64,000 bases of DNA. It comes from Brevipalpus yothersi. Its lineage: Eukaryota > Arthropoda > Arachnida > Trombidiformes > Tenuipalpidae. Shown here in pieces: positions 37,901 to 48,383 of the stretch. The position numbers were made by a program, and so were the translations under genes. The stretch lies in NCBI GenBank assembly GCA_003956705.1, contig QZCP01000068.1, positions 62,001 through 126,000 of the forward strand, given 5' to 3'. Every line of letters begins with the position of its first letter. Positions within the stretch are counted from its first letter, which is position 1. The notes beneath the pieces were generated by a model. The model had not been told where the DNA came from and did no database searches. It was given only the letters and a program-made list of their open reading frames with translations.

Positions 37901-38038
37901 TCCGGTTGAAACGTAATTAGAACAATAGATTTCCTCCTCATTAAGATGAACGGTACGAGCTGGAAGTGTATCTCCGGTGATCGAAAGACCAAGGATCGAT
38001 GATCCAGTTGATTTGGTTGCAAGTGAGGTGAAGCTCAT
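34919..38038 (-). CDS. P4-ATPase phospholipid flippase, ATP8A-class divergent copy, 1039 aa
   Basis: P4-ATPases flip aminophospholipids to the cytosolic leaflet, normally with a CDC50 partner. This is a single uninterrupted frame (ATG at 38038). It keeps LLQQIPDVSPTGRYTT after TM1, LIPISLQVSLEV in TM4, the phosphorylated Asp in DKTGTLTQN (about residue 400), SSPDETALVRGA, DFTSDRKRMSI, CKGADTIIYERL, VLTGDKQETAINIG, VGDGANDVAMIQMANVGVGI and SYSFYKN in TM5. Odd points: the A-domain DGET motif is DGEN (about 180-183); the residues before PISL read HTHL where its neighbour has YNNL; and the protein stops just after the last TM segment (DVLYRIYRKRKYSY), lacking the ATP8A C-terminal tail. It is a tandem paralog of 39086-42493 and is still an intact frame. 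Confidence 0.93.
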   Translation of the reverse strand: MSFTSLATKSTGSSILGLSITGDTLPARTVHLNEEEIYCSNYVSTGKYSVFTFLPIFLAEQFQHCSNIFFLMIALLQQIPDVSPTGRYTTIIPLLFILMISAFKEIFEDIKRHRADRHENEAEAPVFNEHSLKWTVKQWQDIEVGDLVKVSVDGYFPADLLLISSSEPNGVCYIDTANLDGENNLKIRRSLLISAECKTGQEVFNRLGGASIICDEPTKRVEEFTGSLKLDDEVYPLTANQILLRGAKLKNTTWVFGLVLYTGHETKLMLNRQPCRVRRSRINRTIDRELIYLFIALIIISIVCTSFNIINDISRDENVWYLSGPENESQYHLVFVTFFILHTHLIPISLQVSLEVIRFFQANFIDSDMQMYCPLTDTRAVAKNSNLNEELGQVRYIFSDKTGTLTQNSMLFKEISVACQMFQISDIQGIQELFNLSDERSAIVDEFFTALSICHTVLPDPNREGYLESSSPDETALVRGASQVGFKFTKRTQDFVHIEVFDVQKVFKILNILDFTSDRKRMSIIVMSTDGLIKLYCKGADTIIYERLRQPQDEEILSTTLQHLNYFATRGLRTLCVAYAILDKQFYYDWKIRYQSALTSMGSDPEELNDVLSEIETNLTLLGATAIEDKLQDGVPEAIKMFRNSGIRIWVLTGDKQETAINIGRSCNLISEDNRVVLFNEDSFSAAQERVNDLKIDSNDVLVINGRSLKYALSRTLKEQFVSAAMKASSVICCRVSPLQKAETVHLIQKKSGQVCLAVGDGANDVAMIQMANVGVGISGKEGHQAANSADYSIPQFRFLVRLIFYHGTTSLYRVSKLVSYSFYKNCAFSTVELWFAMVSAWSGQTIFENWSISLYNVWFTSLPPLALGLFDRYHFESRIWKDPNFFVSIGETVLSMKKFLYWMISAIWHSIILFCITFGIVHFDNLWINGQSDGGILLFGNFLYTYLVVTVALKALLESTIIVKFSIFATIASIGLWFLFLFLYGKIYYILPFGSDMFGQEIMAFTTATFWFGIFLAPVTALIPDVLYRIYRKRKYSY

Positions 38039-39085
38039 TACCAACTACTGCCAAATACCAACTAATCTATGCCTACTGATAGCATGGATTCCAAGTAACT
38101 TCCAGGATAACAATCACACCATGGCTGTCCACAGATTGTCGAACAGCTCACCACATAATAACGTGAACCATTAACACAATTGAACGATGATGGAAACATG
38201 GATTATCTAGGCTAAAAGCATGATGCAAATAAAATGCAAATTTTAAAAGAAGAGAGAGAGAAAGAAAGTGATTAAGGGGAGGATTCTACGCGTTTGATGA
38301 TACAAATTTCGATGGATAAAGATTTGAGTAGATATTTTATAATTTATTTTTATGGAACTTTGGATTTTGTTTTCAGTGAAAATTTTTACAATTCTCTATC
38401 TGCCATCATCATAATGATTACCAGAAGATAGAAGGTGGAAAGCTCATCAGCTATCTTCACTTTTTCTCTTTTCGAAGAAAGGGTGAAAATTCTGATGAGA
38501 GACAAACTTTTTTGTTGACAATTTGGTTGTTTACCTACGGAACAGACTTTGAGTGGTAAAAAAAATTTCTAATAATTAAATCTGAAATGTGAGAAATTAG
38601 AGCAAAACAAATTAAAAATTTTTTTTGCAAGATGAATTATCAGATTATCAACAAAAGTCGTCAAAGTTTAAGGAAATGAGAATGCTAGAAATTGAGGCTA
38701 TGAATTATGTACCTACAATTATTCACTATATTGGACCCCCAGACTATGCGTGTTTAGTCAACTTTTCCTTCTCCCTCATCCATTTTGCTACATGTGTATA
38801 GTGGATAAAAAGATATATATATCAATAACAAGTCAGTATTACTTTACATTTTGGGTGGAAAAGAAAATTGCGGCTCAGCATTGAAGCGATGTCTACTCTT
38901 TCTGTTTTCAATCTTTCCTCAAGCACCGGATGATCAATAAGGCTTTGAGCGGAAGCTGTGGCGGCATGTTAAGCAATTATGATGATTTAATTCAGGGAGA
39001 AGATGTGTTGAAATCGAGCGAATAGATTGAACTCATTCGGCCCTAGGCTGTAGGTTTATCTCGCGATTCTCATTCTCACATTCAC
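38039..39085. other. Spacer between the two flippase genes
   Basis: About 1 kb, AT-rich, with no gene or repeat recognised. It should contain the promoter of the first flippase and the 3' UTR of the second. Their independent spacing argues for two separate transcripts. Confidence 0.55.
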
Positions 39086-42000
39086 TTATTCGCCAACGGG
39101 CTTTGCTTTGGTTGTATCATATTTTCGAATTAATTCGGACTGTCTTACGGCGCCCTTTTCCTCTTGTGAGAAAGCATAACCGTGCTTCATTTCGACATCA
39201 ACAACAGAATGGCGAGATGCACGACGATCCGGAGGCGTATCTTTACCTCTTCTAGATTTTCCTCTGGTCTTGTTTTTGTCGAAAACATTTCTGATTAAAC
39301 GAGCTGTTTCCGTGATGAGAGTCTGCTGTGATGATGAAGACATGTCTTTTTCTTCCTCAAGAATCCGATCGGCCAGAGTTTTGAAACAGGTTCGATGAAC
39401 AACTTTATACATTATATCGGGTAACAAAGTAACGAAAGGTACTATGAATAATCCGAACCAGAACGGATATGATGAAAAAATAAAATTATACATCCTTGTA
39501 AATTCAGCTGCGATGGGAAGAGTGGGCCAGCAGTAGGAATAAGCAACCAAAAATGAGAACCACGTTAATATGGATCCCCAAATGGCAACATGAGAGCACC
39601 ATGTCCATGTGCTGAGCTCTAATCCAGCTTTCAAACAGACTGTGATCACTACATAGGTGTATAGCATGTTACCGAAAACCAGATAGCCACCATCAGCTTT
39701 ACCATCTTCCCATAGAGCATCTGCATCGATCATGAAGTATGTTAACCAAAAAAGAACCAGAGAATGCCAAATTGCTGTTGTTATCCAGAGCCAGAAAAGT
39801 TTGAGGGTGAATACTGTTTCACTACTAATACGGTAGAGACCAGGATATTTGAGCATAGTTTCGGCATTACACTGGCGATCAAATAAGCCGATTGCGAATG
39901 GAGGTAGAGCTGTAAAAATCACATTGTATAAACCGATGGTCCATCTTTCGAAAATTGTTTGACCACTCCAGGCACTGACAGAGGCAAACCATAGCTCTAT
40001 CACATAGAGGGCAATGTTTTTATAGAAAGAATAGAGGATTAGTTTACAAAGACGAGATAAGGACCATGATCCGTGGACTAGAAGCAATCTCGCTAAAAAT
40101 CGAAACTGCGAAATACTGTAATCTGCTGAGTGGGCCGCTTGGAGACCCTCGTTTCCTGATATTCCAACCCCAACACTAGCTGCCTGGATCATGGCGACAT
40201 CGTTGGCTCCATCACCAATAGCAAGACAAACTTTTCTGGTTTTCTGCTTAACCAGTTCGACTATCTCAGCTTTTTGACTTGGTGACACTCGACAGCATAT
40301 AACAGATGAGGCAACCAAAGAATATTCCAAGAATTCAGCTTTCAAATCATCCGTTAAAGCATATTTGAGGCTATTACCATCGATCACGATCACTTGATTA
40401 GGACTAGGTTCTATCTCACGAATACAATCTCTAGTTGCATCAAGTGTGTCTTCATTTATGACACAAACTTGAAAATCTTCCTTGATCAGGCCACACGAGT
40501 GTCCGATGTTAATAGCTGTCTCCTGTTTATCACCGGTCAGCATCCAAACATGGATACCAGCATTGAGAAGGATTCCAATGGTTTCTGTAACTTCATCTTG
40601 GAGCTTATCTTCGATTGCAGTAGCACCAAGAAGGGTAAGTTTACCCTCGATCTTATCCGTTACTTTTTCAATAACCTTCTCTCGGTCTGGACCAATATTG
40701 GTGATGGCCTCTCGATATTCTTCATTCCATTTCGCATAGAAGTCGTCTTCAACTTTTGAATAGGCACAGCAGAGTGTTCTCAATCCTTTGGATGCAAAAC
40801 TCGTCAAGTGCTCTTCGGTATCATCAGCAAACTGTGTATCACCTAAACGGTCATAGATAACCGTATCAGCACCTTTGATATAAATTTTGATACTTCCATC
40901 AGGAGCCTTCACAACCACCGACATTCGCTTACGATCTGAGTCAAACTCCAAAACATTTAATATGTGATATGTCTCCTCTTTTCCCAGAGCGTTAATTTTA
41001 ACTAATTCCGGTGTTCTGGTGGTAAATTTGTAGCCGATTTTTTCTACACCACGGACTAGGGCACCTTCATCAGGACTAGCTGCTTGATATCCCATCAATT
41101 CTGAGTCTTCACCTTTCTCAGGTACAACCGTGTGACACACTGCAAGTAGTGTGAAAAATTCTCGAGCATGTTTATCTTTTTTTATAAAACTGGCGATTTC
41201 ATCAGTATCACTCGCCGAGAATTGTTTACCAGCTACGGTGAGCTCCTTGAATTCCATCTCATTACGCGTTAAAGTACCAGTTTTATCTGAAAGAACGTAG
41301 CGTACTTGGCCAAGTTCTTCATTCAGATTGGATGTTCTTGCCATTGCAGGAGTCGAATTTTCGGGACAATACATCTGTAAATCACTATTGATGAAATGTG
41401 CTTGTATGAAGCGCACAACTTCCAAAGAGACTTGAAGTGAAATAGGAATGAGATTGTTGTATAAGATGAAAAATGTGAGAAAAGTAAAAAGTATGTTGGA
41501 CGAATCGTAATCGGTGCCTTTCAGGTACCAATGTTCATTGGATCTGGTCCAAGCGAAATTGGCCAAAGTGCTGATGGCGGCGATGAGAAGCAGAATACCA
41601 AATAAATTAAGAGTCTGTGAATTAGTCAATCTGTCCACCCTTGATTGTTTCAATGGAGCTTGAAGCATACTGTTCATCATCAATTTAGTCTCATGGCCGG
41701 TGTATAATACCACACCGAATATCCAATTGGTATTCTTTAGTTTTGCTCCTCGCAAGAGTATCTGATTAGGAGTGATGGGATAAATGTTTTCGTCTACCTT
41801 CAGATTACCATTGAATTCATACAATTGCTTATTGGGTGGCTCACACATGACGGAAGCAAGTGATAATTCTTGTACAACTTTTTCAGCGGTTACACAATGA
41901 TAGGTAGCGGCAAGAGATTGGCGAATCTTGAGATTTGTTTCACCATCTAGATTTGCTGTTTCAATGTAAGACATTCCATTGGGCTCGGAAGATGAGATCA

Positions 42001-42493
42001 ATAAGAGATCGGCAGGAAAAAATTGACCATTCTTAACCTTTACAACATCACCAACCTTAATGTTGGACCATGTTCGTGGTTCCCATGAATTGGTTACCAC
42101 ACTTAATACTTGACCTTCCGATTGATTAACACCATGATCAGCTTTGTGTCGCTTAATATCTTCAAATATTTCTTTAATTGCACTGACCGCCAAAATGGTG
42201 AACAATGGAACCGCTGTTGTATAGCGACCAGTGGGCGATACATTTGGAATTTGTTGAAGTAATGCGATCACTAAGAAGAATATGTTTGAATATCGTCTAA
42301 ACTGTTCGAATAGGAACTTTGGTAAAAATGTGAAGAGATTATATTTTGCTGTGGAAATCCTATTTGAACAAAATTTGTGTCTACCATTAATATACACATA
42401 TCGTGGAGCTTGTGTACCGGTCACTGATGTGGGCACACGATTGAGAGATGATGTATCGTCCGATAGCCTTTCCATTTTGAGCGACATTGGCAT
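39086..42493 (-). CDS. ATP8A: P4-ATPase phospholipid flippase, ATP8A1/2 ortholog-like, 1135 aa
   Basis: Full-length intronless ATP8A-type flippase. Motifs in order: HKFCSNRISTAKYNLFTFLP near the N-terminus, LLQQIPNVSPTGRYTT, DGET (183-186, the dephosphorylation loop), YNNLIPISLQVSLEVVRF in TM4, phosphorylated Asp403 in DKTGTLTRNEMEF, ASPDEGALVRG, LEFDSDRKRMSVVV, IKGADTVIYDRL, MLTGDKQETAINIGHSCG, IGDGANDVAMIQAASVGVGI and LYSFYKN in TM5, whose Lys is conserved for phosphatidylserine handling. The C-terminal tail contains HGYAFSQEE (GYAFS at about 1105-1109) and IRKYDTTKAKP, the conserved autoinhibitory region of ATP8A1/2. Length matches the roughly 1160-residue human proteins. The lack of introns is unusual beside the intron-rich neighbours. 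Confidence 0.96.
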   Translation of the reverse strand: MPMSLKMERLSDDTSSLNRVPTSVTGTQAPRYVYINGRHKFCSNRISTAKYNLFTFLPKFLFEQFRRYSNIFFLVIALLQQIPNVSPTGRYTTAVPLFTILAVSAIKEIFEDIKRHKADHGVNQSEGQVLSVVTNSWEPRTWSNIKVGDVVKVKNGQFFPADLLLISSSEPNGMSYIETANLDGETNLKIRQSLAATYHCVTAEKVVQELSLASVMCEPPNKQLYEFNGNLKVDENIYPITPNQILLRGAKLKNTNWIFGVVLYTGHETKLMMNSMLQAPLKQSRVDRLTNSQTLNLFGILLLIAAISTLANFAWTRSNEHWYLKGTDYDSSNILFTFLTFFILYNNLIPISLQVSLEVVRFIQAHFINSDLQMYCPENSTPAMARTSNLNEELGQVRYVLSDKTGTLTRNEMEFKELTVAGKQFSASDTDEIASFIKKDKHAREFFTLLAVCHTVVPEKGEDSELMGYQAASPDEGALVRGVEKIGYKFTTRTPELVKINALGKEETYHILNVLEFDSDRKRMSVVVKAPDGSIKIYIKGADTVIYDRLGDTQFADDTEEHLTSFASKGLRTLCCAYSKVEDDFYAKWNEEYREAITNIGPDREKVIEKVTDKIEGKLTLLGATAIEDKLQDEVTETIGILLNAGIHVWMLTGDKQETAINIGHSCGLIKEDFQVCVINEDTLDATRDCIREIEPSPNQVIVIDGNSLKYALTDDLKAEFLEYSLVASSVICCRVSPSQKAEIVELVKQKTRKVCLAIGDGANDVAMIQAASVGVGISGNEGLQAAHSADYSISQFRFLARLLLVHGSWSLSRLCKLILYSFYKNIALYVIELWFASVSAWSGQTIFERWTIGLYNVIFTALPPFAIGLFDRQCNAETMLKYPGLYRISSETVFTLKLFWLWITTAIWHSLVLFWLTYFMIDADALWEDGKADGGYLVFGNMLYTYVVITVCLKAGLELSTWTWCSHVAIWGSILTWFSFLVAYSYCWPTLPIAAEFTRMYNFIFSSYPFWFGLFIVPFVTLLPDIMYKVVHRTCFKTLADRILEEEKDMSSSSQQTLITETARLIRNVFDKNKTRGKSRRGKDTPPDRRASRHSVVDVEMKHGYAFSQEEKGAVRQSELIRKYDTTKAKPVGE

Positions 42494-43229
42494 TGCGTAA
42501 GATTGAAAATTGGATTCCAGTGAATGGATGAATATATCAGTAGAACATGGAACCGATCCACATCATGATACAATAATTGTCATTGATGGGTTGATGAGAA
42601 GGAGGAAAAAGTAGAGAAAGAGAGGAGAGAAAGAGTAAAGTCACCAGTAAAGTCAAGGATTTTGCAAGATGATTTTGGATGAGAGAAAAGAAAAGAAGAA
42701 AAAATCGAAATTAGATTGAAACACACACATATATCATAACAGTGATATCGATAATGGTGATGATTAATCAGTAATTAATTTCTCAGGAATATGAATGAAT
42801 GACACACACACAAACACAACCGAAACCAGAGAATAAGAGAGAAGAAAAGGGTTTTTACAGCTCTAAAGAGCAATGTGTAACAATTCAAATGAACGATGAA
42901 ACAGATGACATCATAGCCAATGGATATGATGTTATCACAATTCAATTATTATTATACACTCCAGTCACATAATGCTGATGATGATGATTAAAACTTTTTG
43001 TAGGTAAGTGTGTGTGTGTGTATGTTCATCTCATCACCTTATCATGTCCTTCTCACATCACACACCACACACAGCTCACAACAACAAAAACAATAGGTAT
43101 GTCTACACTTTTTCCATAGAGATACACACTCACAAACACCCAGACATGTATATAAATTGTTAACTTTGTCAATTGGTGTCATTCATAACAAATCACAAAT
43201 CATTATAATTTAGTGGTAATGGTGATAAC
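42494..43229. other. Spacer, no gene seen
   Basis: Probable promoter side of the ATP8A gene and 3' flank of the small charged-protein gene. It holds CA/TG-rich microsatellite-like stretches near 42720, 42800 and 43010-43080. Nothing coding was recognised. Confidence 0.55.
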
Positions 43230-43981
43230 CTACGCTTTATCATTTAAAGGCTTTGATTTGATGGATGAATCTGTATTGTCCGCTGGTGTTGATGTTGTCC
43301 TTTTTCTCGGTTGACCATCACTTTGATCATCTGTTTTTGAAGCCGATTTTTTGACGCTTTTTTTAGCGCTTGCGGACTTTTTCGCGGGCTGTTCATCAGT
43401 TTCATCGGTCTTTTTATCACGATCTGTTTTGAGTTAGTATGCAAAGGTATTTAATTAGTTTTCGGTGACATCAAGTCGATGTAGAAAGAAAAATGATCAC
43501 AATCATTAAGACAGAATTCATTGCTATCATAGCCATCATCAATAGCTGTGTAATTTTTTTTTCTGGTAATGTATTCAAGTGTGTATATGGGTCACTAGGA
43601 CTTGATAACGGTTTTTGTGTAAGTGTATCATCTCGTGTTTGTTTTGTTAGTGTAAATGTATTCTGGTGTGTCGTGGACATATGAAAGTTGATATGGTTAG
43701 ATGAATGTCTAAAGTTTTCCTCGACCGATCCTCAACATGCTTGAATTACATTGAAAGAGGATGATGTAATGGGTAAGAGAGAGAGAGTGTGTGTATATAT
43801 ATTATATTATCTATCGAAAAGGCAAGTTCTTCAAGAAGTTCTTGCCATGAATTGGAAAAGTTATCTCCTTCTCCTCTTTACGAATATGTATATTGCATAT
43901 TGATGGTGTTTACTTTCTCTTGGACACATGTGAATACATTTACCGACTTGATGGTTACATGCAGGATTGCTTACCTGTCAT
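43230..43981 (-). CDS. Small Lys/Ser/Asp-rich protein with a 7-nt first coding exon, 66 aa
   Basis: The second exon (43423-43230) follows an acceptor with the consensus branch site TACTAAC and reads RDKKTDETDEQPAKKSASAK, KSVKKSASKTDDQSDGQPRK, RTTSTPADNTDSS and on to a TAG stop. It needs one base from upstream. At 43981-43975 the minus strand has ATGACAG followed by gtaagc, giving M-T-D and an exact phase-1 join; an in-frame TAG lies before that ATG. The product is a highly charged, disordered, probably nuclear or nucleic-acid-binding peptide with KKSxSAKKS-type repeats resembling histone-tail-like sequence. No family recognised. The splice model is plausible but rests on a very short first coding exon. 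Confidence 0.55.
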
Positions 43982-44739
43982 CTTATTTTTTGGATTAACA
44001 ATTTGGCTACTAATCTAGTCCAAATTGTCTAATCTATACTTTCTTCAATTTGATCACTTGATCTGCGATTTAATATTGCTCCAAGCTTATCAATCATCTC
44101 TCTCCACGTTAATTAAGGCTTCGTTCTTTTACTCTGTACACCTACAAATCAGAATCGAAAAAAAAAGAAAGCGTTGACAATAGTTGAGAAATTAAATAGT
44201 TCTCCACATTATTTTTCTCCGTTACACAGGGTATATAATACAAATATGGCCAAGAATTTAGAATTTAGAATATAAAACAGATTCTCAAAAATAATCAAAT
44301 ATACACACACAATAGATAAGACCGGATTATCATATACGAGCAATAAATAAATGCCATTCATAAATCAATTGATATCATTTAGAATCCTTGTCAACCCCTC
44401 CTCACACACACACATAACCTTGATGTTGCTCTTTGATAGCTGATGATGATACATGATTCCGGAAGTTATCCAGAAGCAAGAAAAAAAACGAACGATAAAT
44501 ACCTTACATTCTCAAAATTCATTCAGCAATATTTTGTTCTAATCATCATCGTGACCTATTGTTTTGGCAACTCACATTCTTTCAGATCGTTTCCTATGTT
44601 CTATGTCACATGTTCCATCAACTTTCCACTCTCACCTTGGACACTTATTCGTCTTATTTGATTTGTCTGGCCTGAAATCGTTATCCATTCTTCTCCATTA
44701 TCATTCCCTAATGTTATTTCCAACTTGAAAGCGAGGAAC

Positions 44740-44771
<32 letters not shown>

Positions 44772-46261
44772 GGAGAGAGAAAAAAAAGTTGATAAAATTA
44801 TGAGCCGATCGATTGAATATATCGATTGAGTACTTTATGTTGATGCAATGATGGACATACACACATAGACATGCACATGAATAACTAAAAAAAGTGATGC
44901 AGCAATGTCAATGTCCATCTATGAGCACACTAATTTATTGCATTAGTGTGTGGATCCATGATGTGTACTCTACACACTCTACATATCTTTCAGGCCCCTC
45001 ACAAGTACAAACCCTTTTATCCAAGAAGGTAAACGGAATGTTGTAACGAATCACGCAAAGGAAATGAATTTGATCGAATTGTTGGTGAAAATAATTAACT
45101 GTAAAATCGATTCACATGAAACTTCTCAGACAATGAGTTGCTGTTTTTTCCGCTGTTATCGAATCACTATTAACTCGCTATAATACCATTTTATCCTCAA
45201 TCTCTCCCATAACCTCAATTCATCATCAGTATTCGTCAATTCTAGATTCTCGCCGGCATCAATAAACATAGTCCAGGTGATCCAAGAGATGAAAGTTCCT
45301 GTCTTCTGGGTGACTTCGTTGACTATCCTCCTCTTTCCTTTCCATTACTGTCTCGATAGATAGAATTCATCCAAAGATTCACACAATCATCCTCATGATT
45401 CTAATTCAGTTGCTCTAATGTTTCCTCAGTCCCTAATGGTCAAAGTGAGGAGAAAATTCGAACTTGTTAATCGATAGCCTTAAATTGCCTTAAACAGCCA
45501 AGATATTCAATGGCTGACAACCGGAAAGTTTAGCCCCTTATATTGAGCTGTAAAGCATGCAATCTCATTTGGGTTTTTCGCTTCTAACCAAAAAAGGACA
45601 AAAGAGGCCTCAAAAACATGTCTTATTACTGATCAGGAAGCAATGAATTAATATGCATTTGACTCATTTCGTAATCTGAATATCTTGTAAGATATTGATT
45701 CGATGTTGAATTGGAAGATTGATTCTCTCTGATAACCAGAAAGGATGTTTACAATTAGTTGTAATTTTTTTTCTCCACTCAAAATCAAATTATCTTGATC
45801 ATTGAGAATGGACGCCAACACATTCCTCTTACGATGATCCATTCATAGACGAACTGTGATTCATGATAAATATAATCGTGATGAATAGCTTTATTTGTAG
45901 TATTACAAAACCTCTTTCATGAGTTTCTTAACATCCATAAGTGGGTTTCAGAATAGTTTGCTGATGCACTCTCGATAATTCCATTCTATTTCAAACGAAC
46001 AAAATTTCCTTCACTTTGGGCTGCAAAATAATGAAAAATATTCCATCGTGATGGTCTTTTTTCCTCTCATCTTTCATGAATACTTTTTCCAACTCTTATA
46101 AATTATGACAAGCAATACGTTCTCTCTCTTTTCAAAAAAACTCAATAATACTAGACTACAAGTCATTACAACATGAACAAGTGCTCGTTTACATACATAC
46201 AGTCTGATGGATAAATTGCGACAGGATACATAAGAACAATCGTTGATCTCCCATCGATCCA

Positions 46262-46303
<42 letters not shown>

Positions 46304-46610
46304 ATCTTTCTTTATTCTCTTTTTTCATTCTTTCATCAAAGTTCTTACACCTCATGAAAAGATCATTTTTCCTTAGCCTCTCTCTCTCTTCGCCCAGGTA
46401 CCACAAGGGTGTAGACCTTCATAGGAAAGTCATCTCTCAGACACACACACACACACAGTATATACATATACTTACATGAAAAAAAAACACCCATTCCTGA
46501 TGTTAATCAAGCTCATTAAATATTGATTTTCATGCATTTTCATTCATTCACCAATTGGTAGGCGAATGGAAAAAAGTCAACATGAAAATGAAAACTTTAT
46601 GCTTTCTGCC

Positions 46611-46680
<70 letters not shown>

Positions 46681-48383
46681 CACTCACTCTATCACAAACA
46701 TACTTTTCTTTCCAGTAGTTGTAATAATTCAAGAGGAAAAAATCACTTCACATTGAAACGTTGAATGCAAAAATAGTAGTCTGACAAACTTTTTTCTCTT
46801 TCTTCATCCCTTTCTTACATCAGCCCATCTTCCATTCTCATGTCTAATATTGCCTCATAGTTGGCAATCACCTTGTTATATTTTCAGAGCCGTTCCACTT
46901 CCATCTATTTTATCATCTTCTTATTCTTTCTCCATCTAACTCTCAAGAAGTTTGCTCTCTCTCTCTCTCACTTCGATGACTTGAGTGATAAATTTTCGAT
47001 CATTGAATAGCTATGCTGTCACTGCTGGATGCTGATTAGCGTGTCTATGCATGCGCCTCGAATGATTACGATTGTAATTAATAGGCCATCACTTGATCTT
47101 TTACTGTAGATCGAAATCATATGTCAAATCAAATTTTCTTCTCTTCAAATAAAAAGGTGTATGTATGTTTGTAGGTAATGAGTTGGCTCATATTTAGTGA
47201 ATCAATTCACTGTGAAGTAAAGCATGCAAGATGAGATGTCATCATCATGTTTGAGAGAGAGAAAGAGAAAAAGAAGGCAAAAGCTCGTAAAATTTCGTTC
47301 AAAATGTTTCTTGAACTGTTACAAACGTTTCGTTTGATAGATATTCTTGGAGATAATCACTAGAGAAACTTACCAAAGTGAAGAATTAATTCGTGATATC
47401 TTATAATTGAGACAGATGTTTGATGATGATCATACAAACAAACTTTTCTTCACAACACGTTAACAACCGAATTTTTTTGCGGGCTGGAAGATGAGAGAGA
47501 GAATCTTTTTTTCAAATGCTCAAAAGAGATGGGAAGAGAGAGAGAATTCACACATACACACAAAATTTTGGAGGTCGATAAAAGGATGAATTACTAGGTG
47601 TAGCGATTTGATACTTTTTTTGTAATCTAAACATTATTACATCATTCAAAATATTTTCATCATGATAGTGTATATATAAATACTTTTTATTCTGATCAGA
47701 ATGAACAGCACGGAAAAAAAGGAACACAATAGTAACTCACTCTCCATGCATGACTTAAATCCCCTCTCTCTTTCTTTCTCTTTCTCTTTCTCTCTCTCCA
47801 ACTCCTACTCTCAGAATTCTCTCTCTCTCTCCATCCCTCTCTTTCCCTCTCTATCGTAACGATATTCTCTCTCTCTCCCACCCAATTCTCACTCACAACT
47901 TATCCATGAACCCAATTTCATGATCAAAAATAATTATTAACGTTTTAAAGACGTTGAATGACTCGGTGCCATCTAGTGCCTTCGTGTATTGGCTGTGAAG
48001 TGGTGTAGATGATGATAATATTCTAATAAAATATTTCCACAGGTGATGTAATTGTTCAGGTGTGTGTGAGGGGAAAAATTTCTTGGAAAAAAATGGGAAA
48101 CAGGGAGAGAGAATCATTTTTTCCAAAGTTTTGTTTGACTATAAAATTTCATAAATTGGTACGATAAAATAGTAAGAAATTGTTAGCAATGAGATAAAAT
48201 TTTTTCTGTCGAGCTCACCAAAGAGCTTGTAGTGTGTAGGATGAGAATATTTTTTCTTTTCCAAAGAAAATCTAATTACTAATTTTTTGAGTACTTTTTT
48301 TGGGTATTTTTTTCTCTTGTCAATGAATTGTTTTCAAATTTAAAATGAATGCAATGCAATTCTTGGATTGCTCTCTACTCCTC
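43982..48383. other. Long gene-poor stretch with microsatellites
   Basis: No supported gene. It contains GA runs near 44742-44764, (CT)n at 46266-46300 and 46613-46674, and CT/GA-rich mixed tracts near 47764-47875. A strong minus-strand donor (CTTTG|gtaagt) at about 47375 could end an untranslated first exon, but no coding partner was found. Confidence 0.45.
46613..46674 (+). repeat. (CT)n microsatellite
   Basis: Pure CT run of about 31 units. Confidence 0.95.

Noticed and set aside
40394..40759. 121-codon + strand frame opposite ATP8A, and similar frames opposite the other flippase and the serpin
   Set aside because: Antisense shadows of strongly coding exons, with no independent features.
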